This document shows positions 1 through 5,905 of a DNA stretch of 6,251 nucleotides, piece after piece; position 1 is the stretch's first letter; each line of letters opens with the position of its first letter. The stretch comes from an uncultured Dorea sp. Lineage in GTDB: Bacteria; Bacillota; Clostridia; Lachnospirales; Lachnospiraceae. The stretch spans positions 1-6,251 of the forward strand of contig CAQNVT010000120.1 of the NCBI GenBank assembly GCA_948844705.1. The letters are read 5' to 3'. The position numbers were made by a program, and so were the translations under genes. Under the pieces are notes generated by a model, which saw only the letters and a program-made list of their open reading frames with translations, was not told the origin of the DNA and did no database searches.

Positions 1-86
1 TTGTACGCGATGCTTTTTGCTTCTGCTGCTTTACTGGGCTGCGTTATTCCGACGTTGCGAAGCTGCGCAAATCTGATGTATATTGG
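1..86 (+). pseudogene. Fragment of a Bacteroidetes-type tyrosine recombinase (integrase)
   Basis: Read from base 3, about 28 codons give a peptide containing FCFCCFTGLRYSDV, followed by KLRKSDVYWE. The TGLRYSD box is the first catalytic-arginine motif of tyrosine recombinases, with the Arg codon at bases 42-44. The Cys/Phe-rich run before it is typical of integrases from Bacteroides conjugative transposons and related elements. Family members use this Arg with His and Tyr residues further on to cut and rejoin DNA. Here only the area around box I is present: the 5' part is off the window and the 3' part is replaced by rimO sequence from about base 84. The integrase frame continues into the rimO region without homology and stops at 171-173. 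It is therefore a broken piece, either an assembly chimera or a true recombination scar. Family assignment rests on the motif alone. Confidence 0.72.
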
Positions 87-592
87 GAAGGCGTACCTCC
101 AAAAAGCAGCTTGCGGATATTATCGGAAGACTCCGGAATGAGATGCCGGATATCACCCTTCGTACGACGCTGATCACCGGATTTCCGGGAGAGACGAAGG
201 AGCAGCATGAGGAGCTTATGGAGTTTGTGGATGAGATGGAGTTCGACCGGCTTGGTGTGTTTACCTATTCTCCGGAAGAGGATACTCCGGCGGCAGAGCT
301 GCCCGGACAGATTCCCGGGGAGGTAAAGGAGGAGCGGCAGGCGGAGCTTATGGAGCTTCAGCAGGAGATCGTATTTTCAAAGGCAGAGGATATGGTCGGC
401 GAGGAGGTTCTCGTGATGGTAGAGGGAAAGGTCGCAGACGAGAATGTCTACGTGGGAAGAACCTATAGGGATGCGCCGAATGTGGACGGGCTGATATTTA
501 TCAATACGGATGAAGAACTGATGTCCGGGGATTTTGCGCGGGTGAAGGTGACCGGTGCGTTGGAATATGATTTGATAGGAGAGTTGATGTAA
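83..592 (+). CDS. rimO: Ribosomal protein uS12 methylthiotransferase RimO, C-terminal part (5' truncated)
   Basis: This is the last ~169 residues of a protein normally about 440 residues long. RimO is a radical-SAM enzyme with two iron-sulfur clusters that methylthiolates the conserved Asp of ribosomal protein S12. The piece starts at the conserved MGRRTS segment inside the radical-SAM domain, then has TGFPGET (residues 32-38) and FDRLGVFTYSPEEDTPA (54-70), and ends with a TRAM domain (about 103-168). GRTYRDAPNVDG (125-136) and the final EYDLIGEL separate RimO from its tRNA-modifying relative MiaB. The N-terminal cluster-binding domain and the CxxxCxxC loop are missing. The TTG at 83-85 is not a believable start: it has no ribosome binding site, an in-frame stop lies just upstream (74-76), and the preceding DNA encodes an integrase in another frame. 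The 3' end overlaps pgsA by one base (TAATG), which suggests translational coupling. Confidence 0.9.
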   Translation: MGRRTSKKQLADIIGRLRNEMPDITLRTTLITGFPGETKEQHEELMEFVDEMEFDRLGVFTYSPEEDTPAAELPGQIPGEVKEERQAELMELQQEIVFSKAEDMVGEEVLVMVEGKVADENVYVGRTYRDAPNVDGLIFINTDEELMSGDFARVKVTGALEYDLIGELM

Positions 593-1134
593 TGAATTTA
601 CCAAATAAACTGACAGTATTAAGAATGATCATGGTGCCGTTTTTTGTGTTTTTTATGCTGACGGATACAGGAGGAGCGGCCAATAAATGGATCGCCCTCG
701 TGCTTTTCTGCGTGGCCAGCCTTACGGATATGTTGGACGGAAAGATTGCAAGGGCAAGAAATCTTGTGACAAATTTTGGAAAGTTTATGGATCCTCTGGC
801 GGATAAGCTGCTTGTATGCTCCGCCATGATCTGTATGATTCCGTCGGGAAAGCTTGCGGCATGGTTCGTGATCGTAGTGATCGCGAGGGAATTTATTATC
901 AGCGGCTTCCGCCTGGTGGCATCCGATAACGGAATCGTGATTGCGGCGAGTTACTGGGGAAAATTCAAGACGGTATCGCAAATGGCGATGATTATTATAC
1001 TGATCGCGGATTTCGGCGGAATATTTGATATGATTGGAACGGTCTTAATCTGGGTATCCTTAATACTGACGATTGTGTCACTGATCGACTATGTGGCAAA
1101 AAATGTACAGGTATTAACACAGGGAGGCATGTAG
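592..1134 (+). CDS. pgsA: CDP-diacylglycerol--glycerol-3-phosphate 3-phosphatidyltransferase
   Basis: A 180-residue integral membrane enzyme that transfers a phosphatidyl group from CDP-diacylglycerol to glycerol-3-phosphate, the committed step to phosphatidylglycerol and cardiolipin. The full CDP-alcohol phosphotransferase signature D-x2-DG-x2-AR-x8-G-x3-D-x3-D is present: D46, D49, G50, A53, R54, G63, D67, D71. The first and last Asp residues coordinate the metal, and the last is the proposed base. Several hydrophobic stretches (about 8-24, 32-48, 77-97, 120-141, 145-166) fit the usual multi-helix fold, and the length is normal for PgsA. The N-terminal NLPNKLTVLR is typical of this enzyme rather than of phosphatidylserine synthase. 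The start ATG overlaps the rimO stop codon, so translation is probably coupled. cinA follows after 3 bases. rimO-pgsA-cinA is a common order in Firmicutes. Confidence 0.95.
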   Translation: MNLPNKLTVLRMIMVPFFVFFMLTDTGGAANKWIALVLFCVASLTDMLDGKIARARNLVTNFGKFMDPLADKLLVCSAMICMIPSGKLAAWFVIVVIAREFIISGFRLVASDNGIVIAASYWGKFKTVSQMAMIIILIADFGGIFDMIGTVLIWVSLILTIVSLIDYVAKNVQVLTQGGM

Positions 1135-1137
1135 AAA

Positions 1138-2385
1138 ATGACGGTAGAGCTATTGTGTGTAGGAACGGAGCTTCTGCTCGGTAATATCGTGAATACGAAC
1201 GCGGCGTATCTGGCGGAAGGCTGTGCCGCGCTCGGCTTGTCCTGCTATCATCAGAGCGTGGTGGGGGATAACGAGGAGCGGCTTGAGGAGGCGGTAAAGC
1301 TGGCGTTAAAAAGAGCCGATATCGTGATCTTAAGCGGGGGACTCGGACCTACGAAGGATGATATTACGAAGGAGGTCACTGCGCGGGCCTTCGGAAGAGC
1401 ATTGCATGAGGATGCGCATACGAAGGAGCGTATCAGCGGATATTTCCGCCATATGAAAACCGCCGGAGTGACGGAAAATAACTGGAAGCAGGCGCTGGTG
1501 CCGGAGGGAGCGATCGTGGTAGACAATCATAACGGGACCGCTCCGGGCCTGATCATCGAGGGAGAGGAAAAGACTGCGATCCTTCTGCCGGGACCGCCCA
1601 ATGAATTAAAGCCCATGTTTGAGGAAGCCATTGCGCCGTATCTTAATAAGCTGGTGCCGGAGGGCATTTATTCCAGGATGATAAAATTATGCGGAATCGG
1701 CGAGAGTAAGGCGGAGACAATGATCGCGGATCTTATGGAACGGCAGACCAATCCGACGATCGCGCCTTATGCGAAGACCGGTGAGGTGCACCTTCGGGTG
1801 ACGGCCAAAGCGAAGAATGAGGAGGAGGCAGACCGGCTGCTTGAGCCTGTAACAAAGGAGCTGTACCGGCGATTTGGAGACATGATCTATACAGAGGATG
1901 AAAAAGTCAGTCTGGAGGATGTGGTTGCGGCGCTTTTAACGGATCAGAAATTGACGCTTACGACGGCGGAATCCTGTACCGGCGGTAAACTGGCGGGAAG
2001 GATCGTAAATGTGGCGGGAGTTTCCGGTGTGTACAGCGAAGGATATATCACCTATTCGAATGACGCGAAAAGCAGGCTTTTAGGAGTAAGCAGCGAAACC
2101 CTGGAGAAGTACGGGGCGGTAAGCGTACAGACGGCAAAGGAGATGGCCGAGGGAGCTGCCAGGGCTGCGGTTGCGGACGCGGCTCTCAGCGTGACGGGAA
2201 TTGCCGGACCGGACGGCGGTACGAAGGAGAAGCCGGTGGGACTTGTATATATCGGCTGTTATCTTAAAGGGCATACCCGTGTAGAGGAGTTTCATTTTAC
2301 GGGCAATCGGGAGAAAAACCGTGATTATGCGGTGGTAAGGGCTCTCACGCTGCTTCGGGAGGAGCTTCTTGCAAACCGGGGATAA
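1138..2385 (+). CDS. cinA: CinA-family protein: nicotinamide-nucleotide amidohydrolase / competence-damage protein
   Basis: A 415-residue two-domain protein of normal full length. The N-terminal half (about 1-170) is a MoaB/MogA-like molybdopterin-binding fold (COG1058 type) with VGTELLLGNIVNTN (8-21), LSGGLGPTKDD (65-75) and LLPGPPNEL (149-157). In characterised homologues this half hydrolyses ADP-ribose. The C-terminal domain (about 255-415) is the PncC-type NMN deamidase, with TTAESCTGG (275-283, S279 being the expected catalytic serine), SVTGIAGPDGGT (351-362) and KPVGLVYIG (365-373). That domain converts nicotinamide mononucleotide to nicotinate mononucleotide for pyridine-nucleotide salvage. 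All visible key motifs are intact. The ATG lies 3 bases after the pgsA stop. Its ribosome binding site, AGGGAGG (1121-1127), is inside the end of pgsA, so the genes are almost certainly cotranscribed. The old competence name reflects linkage to recA, but recA is not the next gene here. Confidence 0.95.
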   Translation: MTVELLCVGTELLLGNIVNTNAAYLAEGCAALGLSCYHQSVVGDNEERLEEAVKLALKRADIVILSGGLGPTKDDITKEVTARAFGRALHEDAHTKERISGYFRHMKTAGVTENNWKQALVPEGAIVVDNHNGTAPGLIIEGEEKTAILLPGPPNELKPMFEEAIAPYLNKLVPEGIYSRMIKLCGIGESKAETMIADLMERQTNPTIAPYAKTGEVHLRVTAKAKNEEEADRLLEPVTKELYRRFGDMIYTEDEKVSLEDVVAALLTDQKLTLTTAESCTGGKLAGRIVNVAGVSGVYSEGYITYSNDAKSRLLGVSSETLEKYGAVSVQTAKEMAEGAARAAVADAALSVTGIAGPDGGTKEKPVGLVYIGCYLKGHTRVEEFHFTGNREKNRDYAVVRALTLLREELLANRG

Positions 2386-2415
2386 GGTTTTCAGAAACAA
2401 GAAGGAGAGAAATAC

Positions 2416-3891
2416 GTGCAGGTAAGAGAATTGAGCCGTCAGGAGATCCTGCCGGCATTACATCTGATCTGGGCGGTGTTTATAAAGGATGTGGCACCGT
2501 CCTACACATCAGAGGGGATAGAAGAGTTCAGGAAAACAATAAAATATGAGACGATTCTTTCTATGCATATGAGCGGAGAGATCACCATGTTCGGTGTGTT
2601 TGAGGGAACGGAGCTGATCGGGACGATCTCGGTAAAAAGTATCGGTCATATATTTCTGTTTTATGTCAAAAGCTCCTACCAGGGGAAGGGCGCCGGGAGG
2701 CAGCTTTTTCAGGCAGTATATCATCACTGCAGGCACCGCCTGGGAGTCGGGCGCATCACTGTAAACGCCGCACCGGGAGCGGTGCCGAAATACATACGTA
2801 TGGGCATGCACTCGGTGATGCCTGAGCAGCACGTAAAGGGAATGCGTTATACGCCGATGGAGATGGTGATCACGGACATGCCTTCATCTTCACCGGGAAT
2901 GAGAACGGCGCTTCTTATTGCGGCGGCGATTATCGGCGGGCTGATCCTTCTTCTGATTCTGACCGGGAGCTTCACCTATGTTATTATGAGGGGCTCCGGT
3001 GCAAGATTCGGCGTACCGGAGAGACGGTACGAGGACGGATATTATGACGATGATTATTATGGTGACGATGATTATGATGACTATTATGATGATTATTATG
3101 GTGACGATTACTACAATGATTATTATGATGATTATACGGCGGATGACACGGGAAAGCCCGTGGGACTGGATTCCGTTAAGGAAGAGATAGCGGACGACCT
3201 TTCCTATAAGCTCGGGGAGGACAGCTACAGTGTCCTTGACATAGAAAAGCAGAATACAGGCATAGAGTTTTCCGTACAGTTTCCCGTAGTTGACGGTCTT
3301 GAAAAGGGGGTGGAAGAAAAGGTTAACGGCATTCTTAAGGATTGCGCCATGGAATCCGTGAAGGAACTTTATCTGGAGCCGTCTGACGAGCTTAAGGAAA
3401 AGGTGATTATGGCAGAATATCCCATGCTCACAAGCTATGTGCGTTATAAGGTATGCTTTGCATCAGACGAGCTTCTAAGCGTGGCATTTGAGGATGCGAG
3501 CTTCCGCGGAAGCTATGATGATTATGCCGAAAATCTGCGTACGGTGAACATTGATTTGAAAAGCGGCACCGTATATCAGGTGAAGGACATCGTAGAGCTG
3601 AATGATGCATTCATAAGGCTGTGGCTTGATAAAATGCGGGAGGATGATGCGGAAGTATTTTCCGAGCTCAGCAGAAAGGAGATAAAGGAGAGTCTTGCCG
3701 GCAACAGCATGGACGGGGTATATGTGGTAAACTTCTTTCTGGACAGAGACGGGATCAATATCGGGTATGATCTGAACTACAAGGAGGACTCGCCGGACAA
3801 TGCCGGTTACGAGTGGCTGGTAGCATCCTTTGAGAGGCGGGAGATAGAAAAATACGCAACCGACAGTGAATTCTGGAGGGAATGGCGGTAA
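2416..3891 (+). CDS. Fusion of GNAT-like acetyltransferase domain, membrane helix, Tyr/Asp tract and DUF3298-like domain
   Basis: A 491-residue protein with no symbol I recognise. Residues ~1-150 resemble a GNAT N-acetyltransferase: FGVFEGTELIGTISV (59-73), a following strand, then YQGKGAGRQLF (88-98), which matches the acetyl-CoA pyrophosphate loop Q/R-x2-G-x-G/A. Residues ~163-191 form one strong hydrophobic helix. Residues 205-240 consist almost entirely of Tyr and Asp. The remainder (~250-491) resembles DUF3298/RsiV-type domains, with TVNIDLKSGTVYQVKDIVEL (376-395) and a late FFLDRDGINIGYDLNY segment, usually found outside the membrane. A plausible model is a cytoplasmic acetyltransferase tethered to an extracytoplasmic sensing or binding domain; substrate and role are unknown. 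The start is GTG, supported by AAGGAGAG (2402-2409) and by GNAT similarity beginning at once; the next Met is residue 50. It lies 30 bases after cinA with no terminator seen. Confidence 0.75.
   Translation: MQVRELSRQEILPALHLIWAVFIKDVAPSYTSEGIEEFRKTIKYETILSMHMSGEITMFGVFEGTELIGTISVKSIGHIFLFYVKSSYQGKGAGRQLFQAVYHHCRHRLGVGRITVNAAPGAVPKYIRMGMHSVMPEQHVKGMRYTPMEMVITDMPSSSPGMRTALLIAAAIIGGLILLLILTGSFTYVIMRGSGARFGVPERRYEDGYYDDDYYGDDDYDDYYDDYYGDDYYNDYYDDYTADDTGKPVGLDSVKEEIADDLSYKLGEDSYSVLDIEKQNTGIEFSVQFPVVDGLEKGVEEKVNGILKDCAMESVKELYLEPSDELKEKVIMAEYPMLTSYVRYKVCFASDELLSVAFEDASFRGSYDDYAENLRTVNIDLKSGTVYQVKDIVELNDAFIRLWLDKMREDDAEVFSELSRKEIKESLAGNSMDGVYVVNFFLDRDGINIGYDLNYKEDSPDNAGYEWLVASFERREIEKYATDSEFWREWR
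3028..3135 (+). repeat. Tyr/Asp low-complexity coding repeat
   Basis: This stretch encodes residues 205-240 of the GNAT-DUF3298 fusion. Of these 36 residues, 15 are Tyr and 16 are Asp, arranged mostly as alternating DD and YY pairs. A 21-bp unit encoding DDYYGDD occurs twice without a mismatch, at 3049-3069 and 3088-3108, a 39-bp offset. The period is a multiple of three, so gain or loss of a unit would keep the frame. It follows the membrane helix and probably acts as a spacer or acidic, possibly cation-binding, stalk. The latter is inference from composition. Confidence 0.85.
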
Positions 3892-3913
3892 AATGGCGGT
3901 GAAAAGGCGGAAA
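3881..3913 (+). repeat. Three 11-bp tandem repeats spanning the stop codon
   Basis: Three consecutive 11-bp units, AATGGCGGTAA, AATGGCGGTGA and AAAGGCGGAAA, run from the last codons of the fusion gene into the following gap. The TAA stop of the gene is the end of the first unit. The second unit differs from the first at one position, the third at more. It looks like small local duplication of the gene end. No function is evident. Confidence 0.6.
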
Positions 3914-3920
3914 GTAGTAA

Positions 3921-3949
3921 TTGACGAATATTTAATAATATGAGAAAAT
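3921..3949 (+). promoter_or_regulatory. Candidate sigma-A promoter for the scaffold/GGGtGRT operon
   Basis: TTGACG (3921-3926) matches five of six -35 consensus bases, and GAAAAT (3944-3949) matches four of six -10 bases at the standard 17-base spacing. The area around is AT-rich and lies just upstream of the operon starting at 4003. The -10 box is weak, so the exact position is uncertain. A promoter somewhere in this 111-base gap is likely because the downstream pair appears to be an independent, well expressed unit. Confidence 0.45.
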
Positions 3950-3953
3950 AATG

Positions 3954-3983
3954 ACGTATGGTGTTAAAGAAATAACAATACGT
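3954..3983. promoter_or_regulatory. Imperfect inverted repeat between promoter and start codon
   Basis: The arms are ACGTAT + TGTTA (3954-3959, 3962-3966) and TAACA + ATACGT (3973-3977, 3978-3983). That gives eleven complementary pairs with a two-base GG bulge in the left arm and a six-base centre AAGAAA. It begins about five bases after the candidate -10 box and ends six bases before the AAAGGAG ribosome binding site (3989-3995). It could be an operator over the transcription start or a 5' hairpin that protects the mRNA. The two cannot be told apart from sequence. Confidence 0.45.
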
Positions 3984-4002
3984 ATTTGAAAGGAGTTTTA
4001 AA

Positions 4003-4695
4003 ATGATTTATTCACATGAAGTAGAAATGATGTGTCCGGTAGCTCAGGGGGCAAATCACGGACCGGCTCCGATTCCGGAAGAGGCGAAATGGGTAAAGGC
4101 AAAAGAAATTAAGGACATTTCCGGTCTGACACACGGCATTGGCTGGTGTGCTCCGCAGCAGGGAACCTGCAAACTCACTTTGAACGTAAAGGACGGTATT
4201 ATTCAGGAAGCATTAGTTGAGACGATCGGATGCTCAGGAATGACACACTCTGCTGCTATGGCATCAGAGATTCTTCCGGGTAAGACAATTTTGGAGGCAC
4301 TTAATACAGACCTTGTCTGTGATGCGATTAACACGGCGATGAGAGAATTATTCCTGCAGATCGTATACGGAAGAACACAGAGCGCATTTTCCGAGGACGG
4401 TCTCCCGGTCGGTGCAGGACTTGAGGATCTGGGCAAGGGACTTCGCTCACAGGTTGGTACAATGTACGGAACATTAGCAAAGGGTCCTCGTTATCTTGAG
4501 ATGGCGGAAGGCTATGTAACAGGTATTGCTTTGGATGAGAATGATGAGATTATCGGTTATCAGTTTGTAAGCCTTGGGAAATTAACTGACTTCATCAAAG
4601 CAGGTGATACACCGAATGATGCATGGGAGAAGGCAAAGGGACAGTACGGACGTGTTGCAGATGCAGCAAAGATCATTGATCCGCGGAAAGAGTAA
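4003..4695 (+). CDS. NifU/IscU-like iron-sulfur cluster assembly scaffold homologue
   Basis: A 230-residue cytoplasmic protein with no signal peptide or membrane segment. Residues ~45-125 resemble the NifU N-terminal/IscU scaffold fold: a Cys-containing segment, CKLTLNVKDGIIQEALVETI (56-75), GCSGMTHSAAMASEIL (76-91), then PGKTILEAL (92-100) and a helix with C106. Scaffold proteins of this family assemble [2Fe-2S] or [4Fe-4S] clusters on three cysteines before transfer to targets. Here the cysteines are C11, C49, C56, C77 and C106. Only the GC77 position lines up easily with IscU; the CGD motif and the HC motif are not conserved, so true cluster-scaffold activity is unproven. The C-terminal ~100 residues (GYVTGIALDENDEIIGYQFVSLGK, in two parts around 170-193) are unlike NifU. 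The start ATG has AAAGGAG seven bases upstream. The gene is 28 bases from its GGGtGRT partner and is surely cotranscribed with it. Confidence 0.75.
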   Translation: MIYSHEVEMMCPVAQGANHGPAPIPEEAKWVKAKEIKDISGLTHGIGWCAPQQGTCKLTLNVKDGIIQEALVETIGCSGMTHSAAMASEILPGKTILEALNTDLVCDAINTAMRELFLQIVYGRTQSAFSEDGLPVGAGLEDLGKGLRSQVGTMYGTLAKGPRYLEMAEGYVTGIALDENDEIIGYQFVSLGKLTDFIKAGDTPNDAWEKAKGQYGRVADAAKIIDPRKE

Positions 4696-4723
4696 TACAT
4701 ATAAAAATCAGGAGGACAAGTAA

Positions 4724-5734
4724 ATGGCTTTATTTGAATCATATGAAAGAAGAATTGATAAAATCAATGAAGTATTAGGAAGCTATGGCATCGCTTCGAT
4801 TGAAGAAGCTGAGAAGATCACAAAAGATGCCGGGCTTGATGTATACAATCAGGTAAAGGGTATCCAGCCGATCTGTTTTGAGAATGCATGCTGGGCATAT
4901 ACGGTAGGTGCGGCGATCGCGATCAAGAAGGGCTGTAAGACGGCGGCAGACGCGGCGGCGGCAATCGGAGAAGGTCTTCAGGCTTTCTGTATCCCGGGTT
5001 CCGTAGCCGACCAGAGGAAGGTAGGTCTCGGACACGGCAACTTAGGAAAGATGCTTCTTGAGGAGGATACGGACTGCTTCGCATTCCTTGCAGGACATGA
5101 GTCCTTTGCGGCAGCCGAGGGTGCGATCGGTATCGCAGAGAAGGCAAACAAGGTTCGCAAGAAACCTCTCCGTGTTATCCTTAACGGACTTGGAAAGGAT
5201 GCTGCAAAGATCATTTCCAGAATCAACGGATTTACATATGTCGAGACAGAGTATGATTACTATACGGGCGAGTTAAAAGAGGTTCAGAGAACCGCTTACT
5301 CCGACGGCTTACGCTCCAAGGTAAACTGCTACGGTGCGAATGACGTGCGCGAGGGTGTTGCGATCATGCATAAAGAGGGCGTGGACGTATCTATTACAGG
5401 TAACTCCACTAACCCGACACGTTTCCAGCATCCGGTTGCAGGTACATACAAGAAGGAATGTATCGAGCAGGGTAAGAAATACTTCTCGGTAGCATCCGGC
5501 GGCGGTACGGGACGTACGCTTCACCCGGATAACATGGCGGCAGGACCGGCTTCCTACGGTATGACGGACACATTAGGACGTATGCACTCTGACGCTCAGT
5601 TTGCAGGCTCTTCTTCCGTGCCGGCTCACGTAGAGATGATGGGACTTATCGGAGCCGGAAATAATCCGATGGTAGGTATGACGGTAGCGGTTGCAGTAAG
5701 TATCGAGGAAGCGGCGAAGTCTGGGAAGTTTTAA
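4724..5734 (+). CDS. GGGtGRT-family protein of unknown function
   Basis: A 336-residue soluble protein. It carries the motif that names the family: SGGGTGRTLHPDN, with GGGTGRT at residues 259-265. Other stretches that look constrained are GHGNLGKMLLEEDTDCFAFLAGHESFAAAEGAIGIAE (103-139, described here in outline), ITGNSTNPTRFQHPVAGTYK (224-243) and the Gly-rich end AHVEMMGLIGAGNNPMVGMTVA (301-322). Cysteines are C51, C56, C71, C89, C118, C202 and C246. No enzyme fold is obvious to me; the Gly/Thr/Asn-rich loops suggest ligand or phosphate binding, but that is inference. Length matches the family. The start ATG has GGAGG (4711-4715) eight bases upstream. It directly follows the scaffold homologue; that pairing suggests the two act together, possibly in handling iron-sulfur clusters. 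Frequent GGT/CGT/AAC codons suggest high expression. Confidence 0.88.
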   Translation: MALFESYERRIDKINEVLGSYGIASIEEAEKITKDAGLDVYNQVKGIQPICFENACWAYTVGAAIAIKKGCKTAADAAAAIGEGLQAFCIPGSVADQRKVGLGHGNLGKMLLEEDTDCFAFLAGHESFAAAEGAIGIAEKANKVRKKPLRVILNGLGKDAAKIISRINGFTYVETEYDYYTGELKEVQRTAYSDGLRSKVNCYGANDVREGVAIMHKEGVDVSITGNSTNPTRFQHPVAGTYKKECIEQGKKYFSVASGGGTGRTLHPDNMAAGPASYGMTDTLGRMHSDAQFAGSSSVPAHVEMMGLIGAGNNPMVGMTVAVAVSIEEAAKSGKF

Positions 5735-5753
5735 GAAATAGCGTAGAATCAAG

Positions 5754-5786
5754 GGCTATCGTTGATGAGAGTTGTCAGCGGTAGCC
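5754..5786 (+). terminator. 12-bp hairpin after the GGGtGRT gene, possible terminator
   Basis: The arms GGCTATCGTTGA (5754-5765) and TCAGCGGTAGCC (5775-5786) pair over all twelve positions, two of them G-T wobbles, around a nine-base loop. It starts 20 bases after the operon's stop codon. The following bases, TAAAATTT, contain only three consecutive T residues, so this is a weak or atypical intrinsic terminator. It may instead be a 3' stabilising stem. The upstream ATAGC (5738-5742) could pair with GCTAT inside the left arm and compete with it. Confidence 0.5.
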
Positions 5787-5853
5787 TAAAATTTGCCACG
5801 TAATAGATTGGAGTGTGATAAAATGGTTACTGTTCACACACAATGTCATTAAG

Positions 5854-5875
5854 TTAAGCCGATTGACCGGTTTAA
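5854..5875. promoter_or_regulatory. Palindrome immediately upstream of the -35 box
   Basis: TTAAGCCG (5854-5861) and CGGTTTAA (5868-5875) pair over eight positions, one a G-T wobble, around six bases. The right arm ends one base before the -35 hexamer of the promoter at 5877. The position suits an activator or repressor site. No regulator family can be named from it. Confidence 0.35.
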
Positions 5876-5876
5876 G

Positions 5877-5905
5877 TTGCATGCATACCGTATGCGTGCT
5901 ATGAT
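5877..5905 (+). promoter_or_regulatory. Sigma-A-like promoter with palindromic spacer, driving the Rpn-like gene
   Basis: TTGCAT (5877-5882) and TATGAT (5900-5905) are separated by exactly 17 bases. The -10 box matches five of six consensus bases and the -35 box four of six, and the run after it is A/T-rich. The spacer plus part of the -35 box forms a near-perfect inverted repeat: GCATGCATA (5879-5887), CCG, then TATGCGTGC (5891-5899), with one wobble position. A protein bound there would block RNA polymerase, so this looks like a repressed promoter. Transcription would start near 5912 and leave a leader of about 130 bases. Confidence 0.6.

Noticed and set aside
83..85. TTG as a real start codon for rimO
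   Set aside because: It has no ribosome binding site and an in-frame stop lies just upstream, and the residues after it begin in the middle of the radical-SAM domain. It is a by-product of the junction.
2999..3190. Met/Ile-rich + strand open frame of 63 codons
   Set aside because: It is the +1 reading of the GAT/TAT repeat in the Tyr/Asp tract. Its composition is fully explained by that repeat, and it has no ribosome binding site.
4775..5524. Several antisense open frames opposite the GGGtGRT gene
   Set aside because: They lie opposite a clear conserved gene and have no family features; they are codon-bias shadows.
5813..5839. GTGTGA/TCACAC inverted repeat as a CRP-type site
   Set aside because: The half-sites match in part, but the 15-base gap is too long for the 6-base CRP spacing. 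It is left as an unassigned inverted repeat.
5823..5852. Nine-codon leader peptide starting ATG at 5823
   Set aside because: A weak TGGAG lies nine bases upstream, but the peptide (MVTVHTQCH) shows no run of a regulated amino acid and lies upstream of the better promoter. Chance is as likely.
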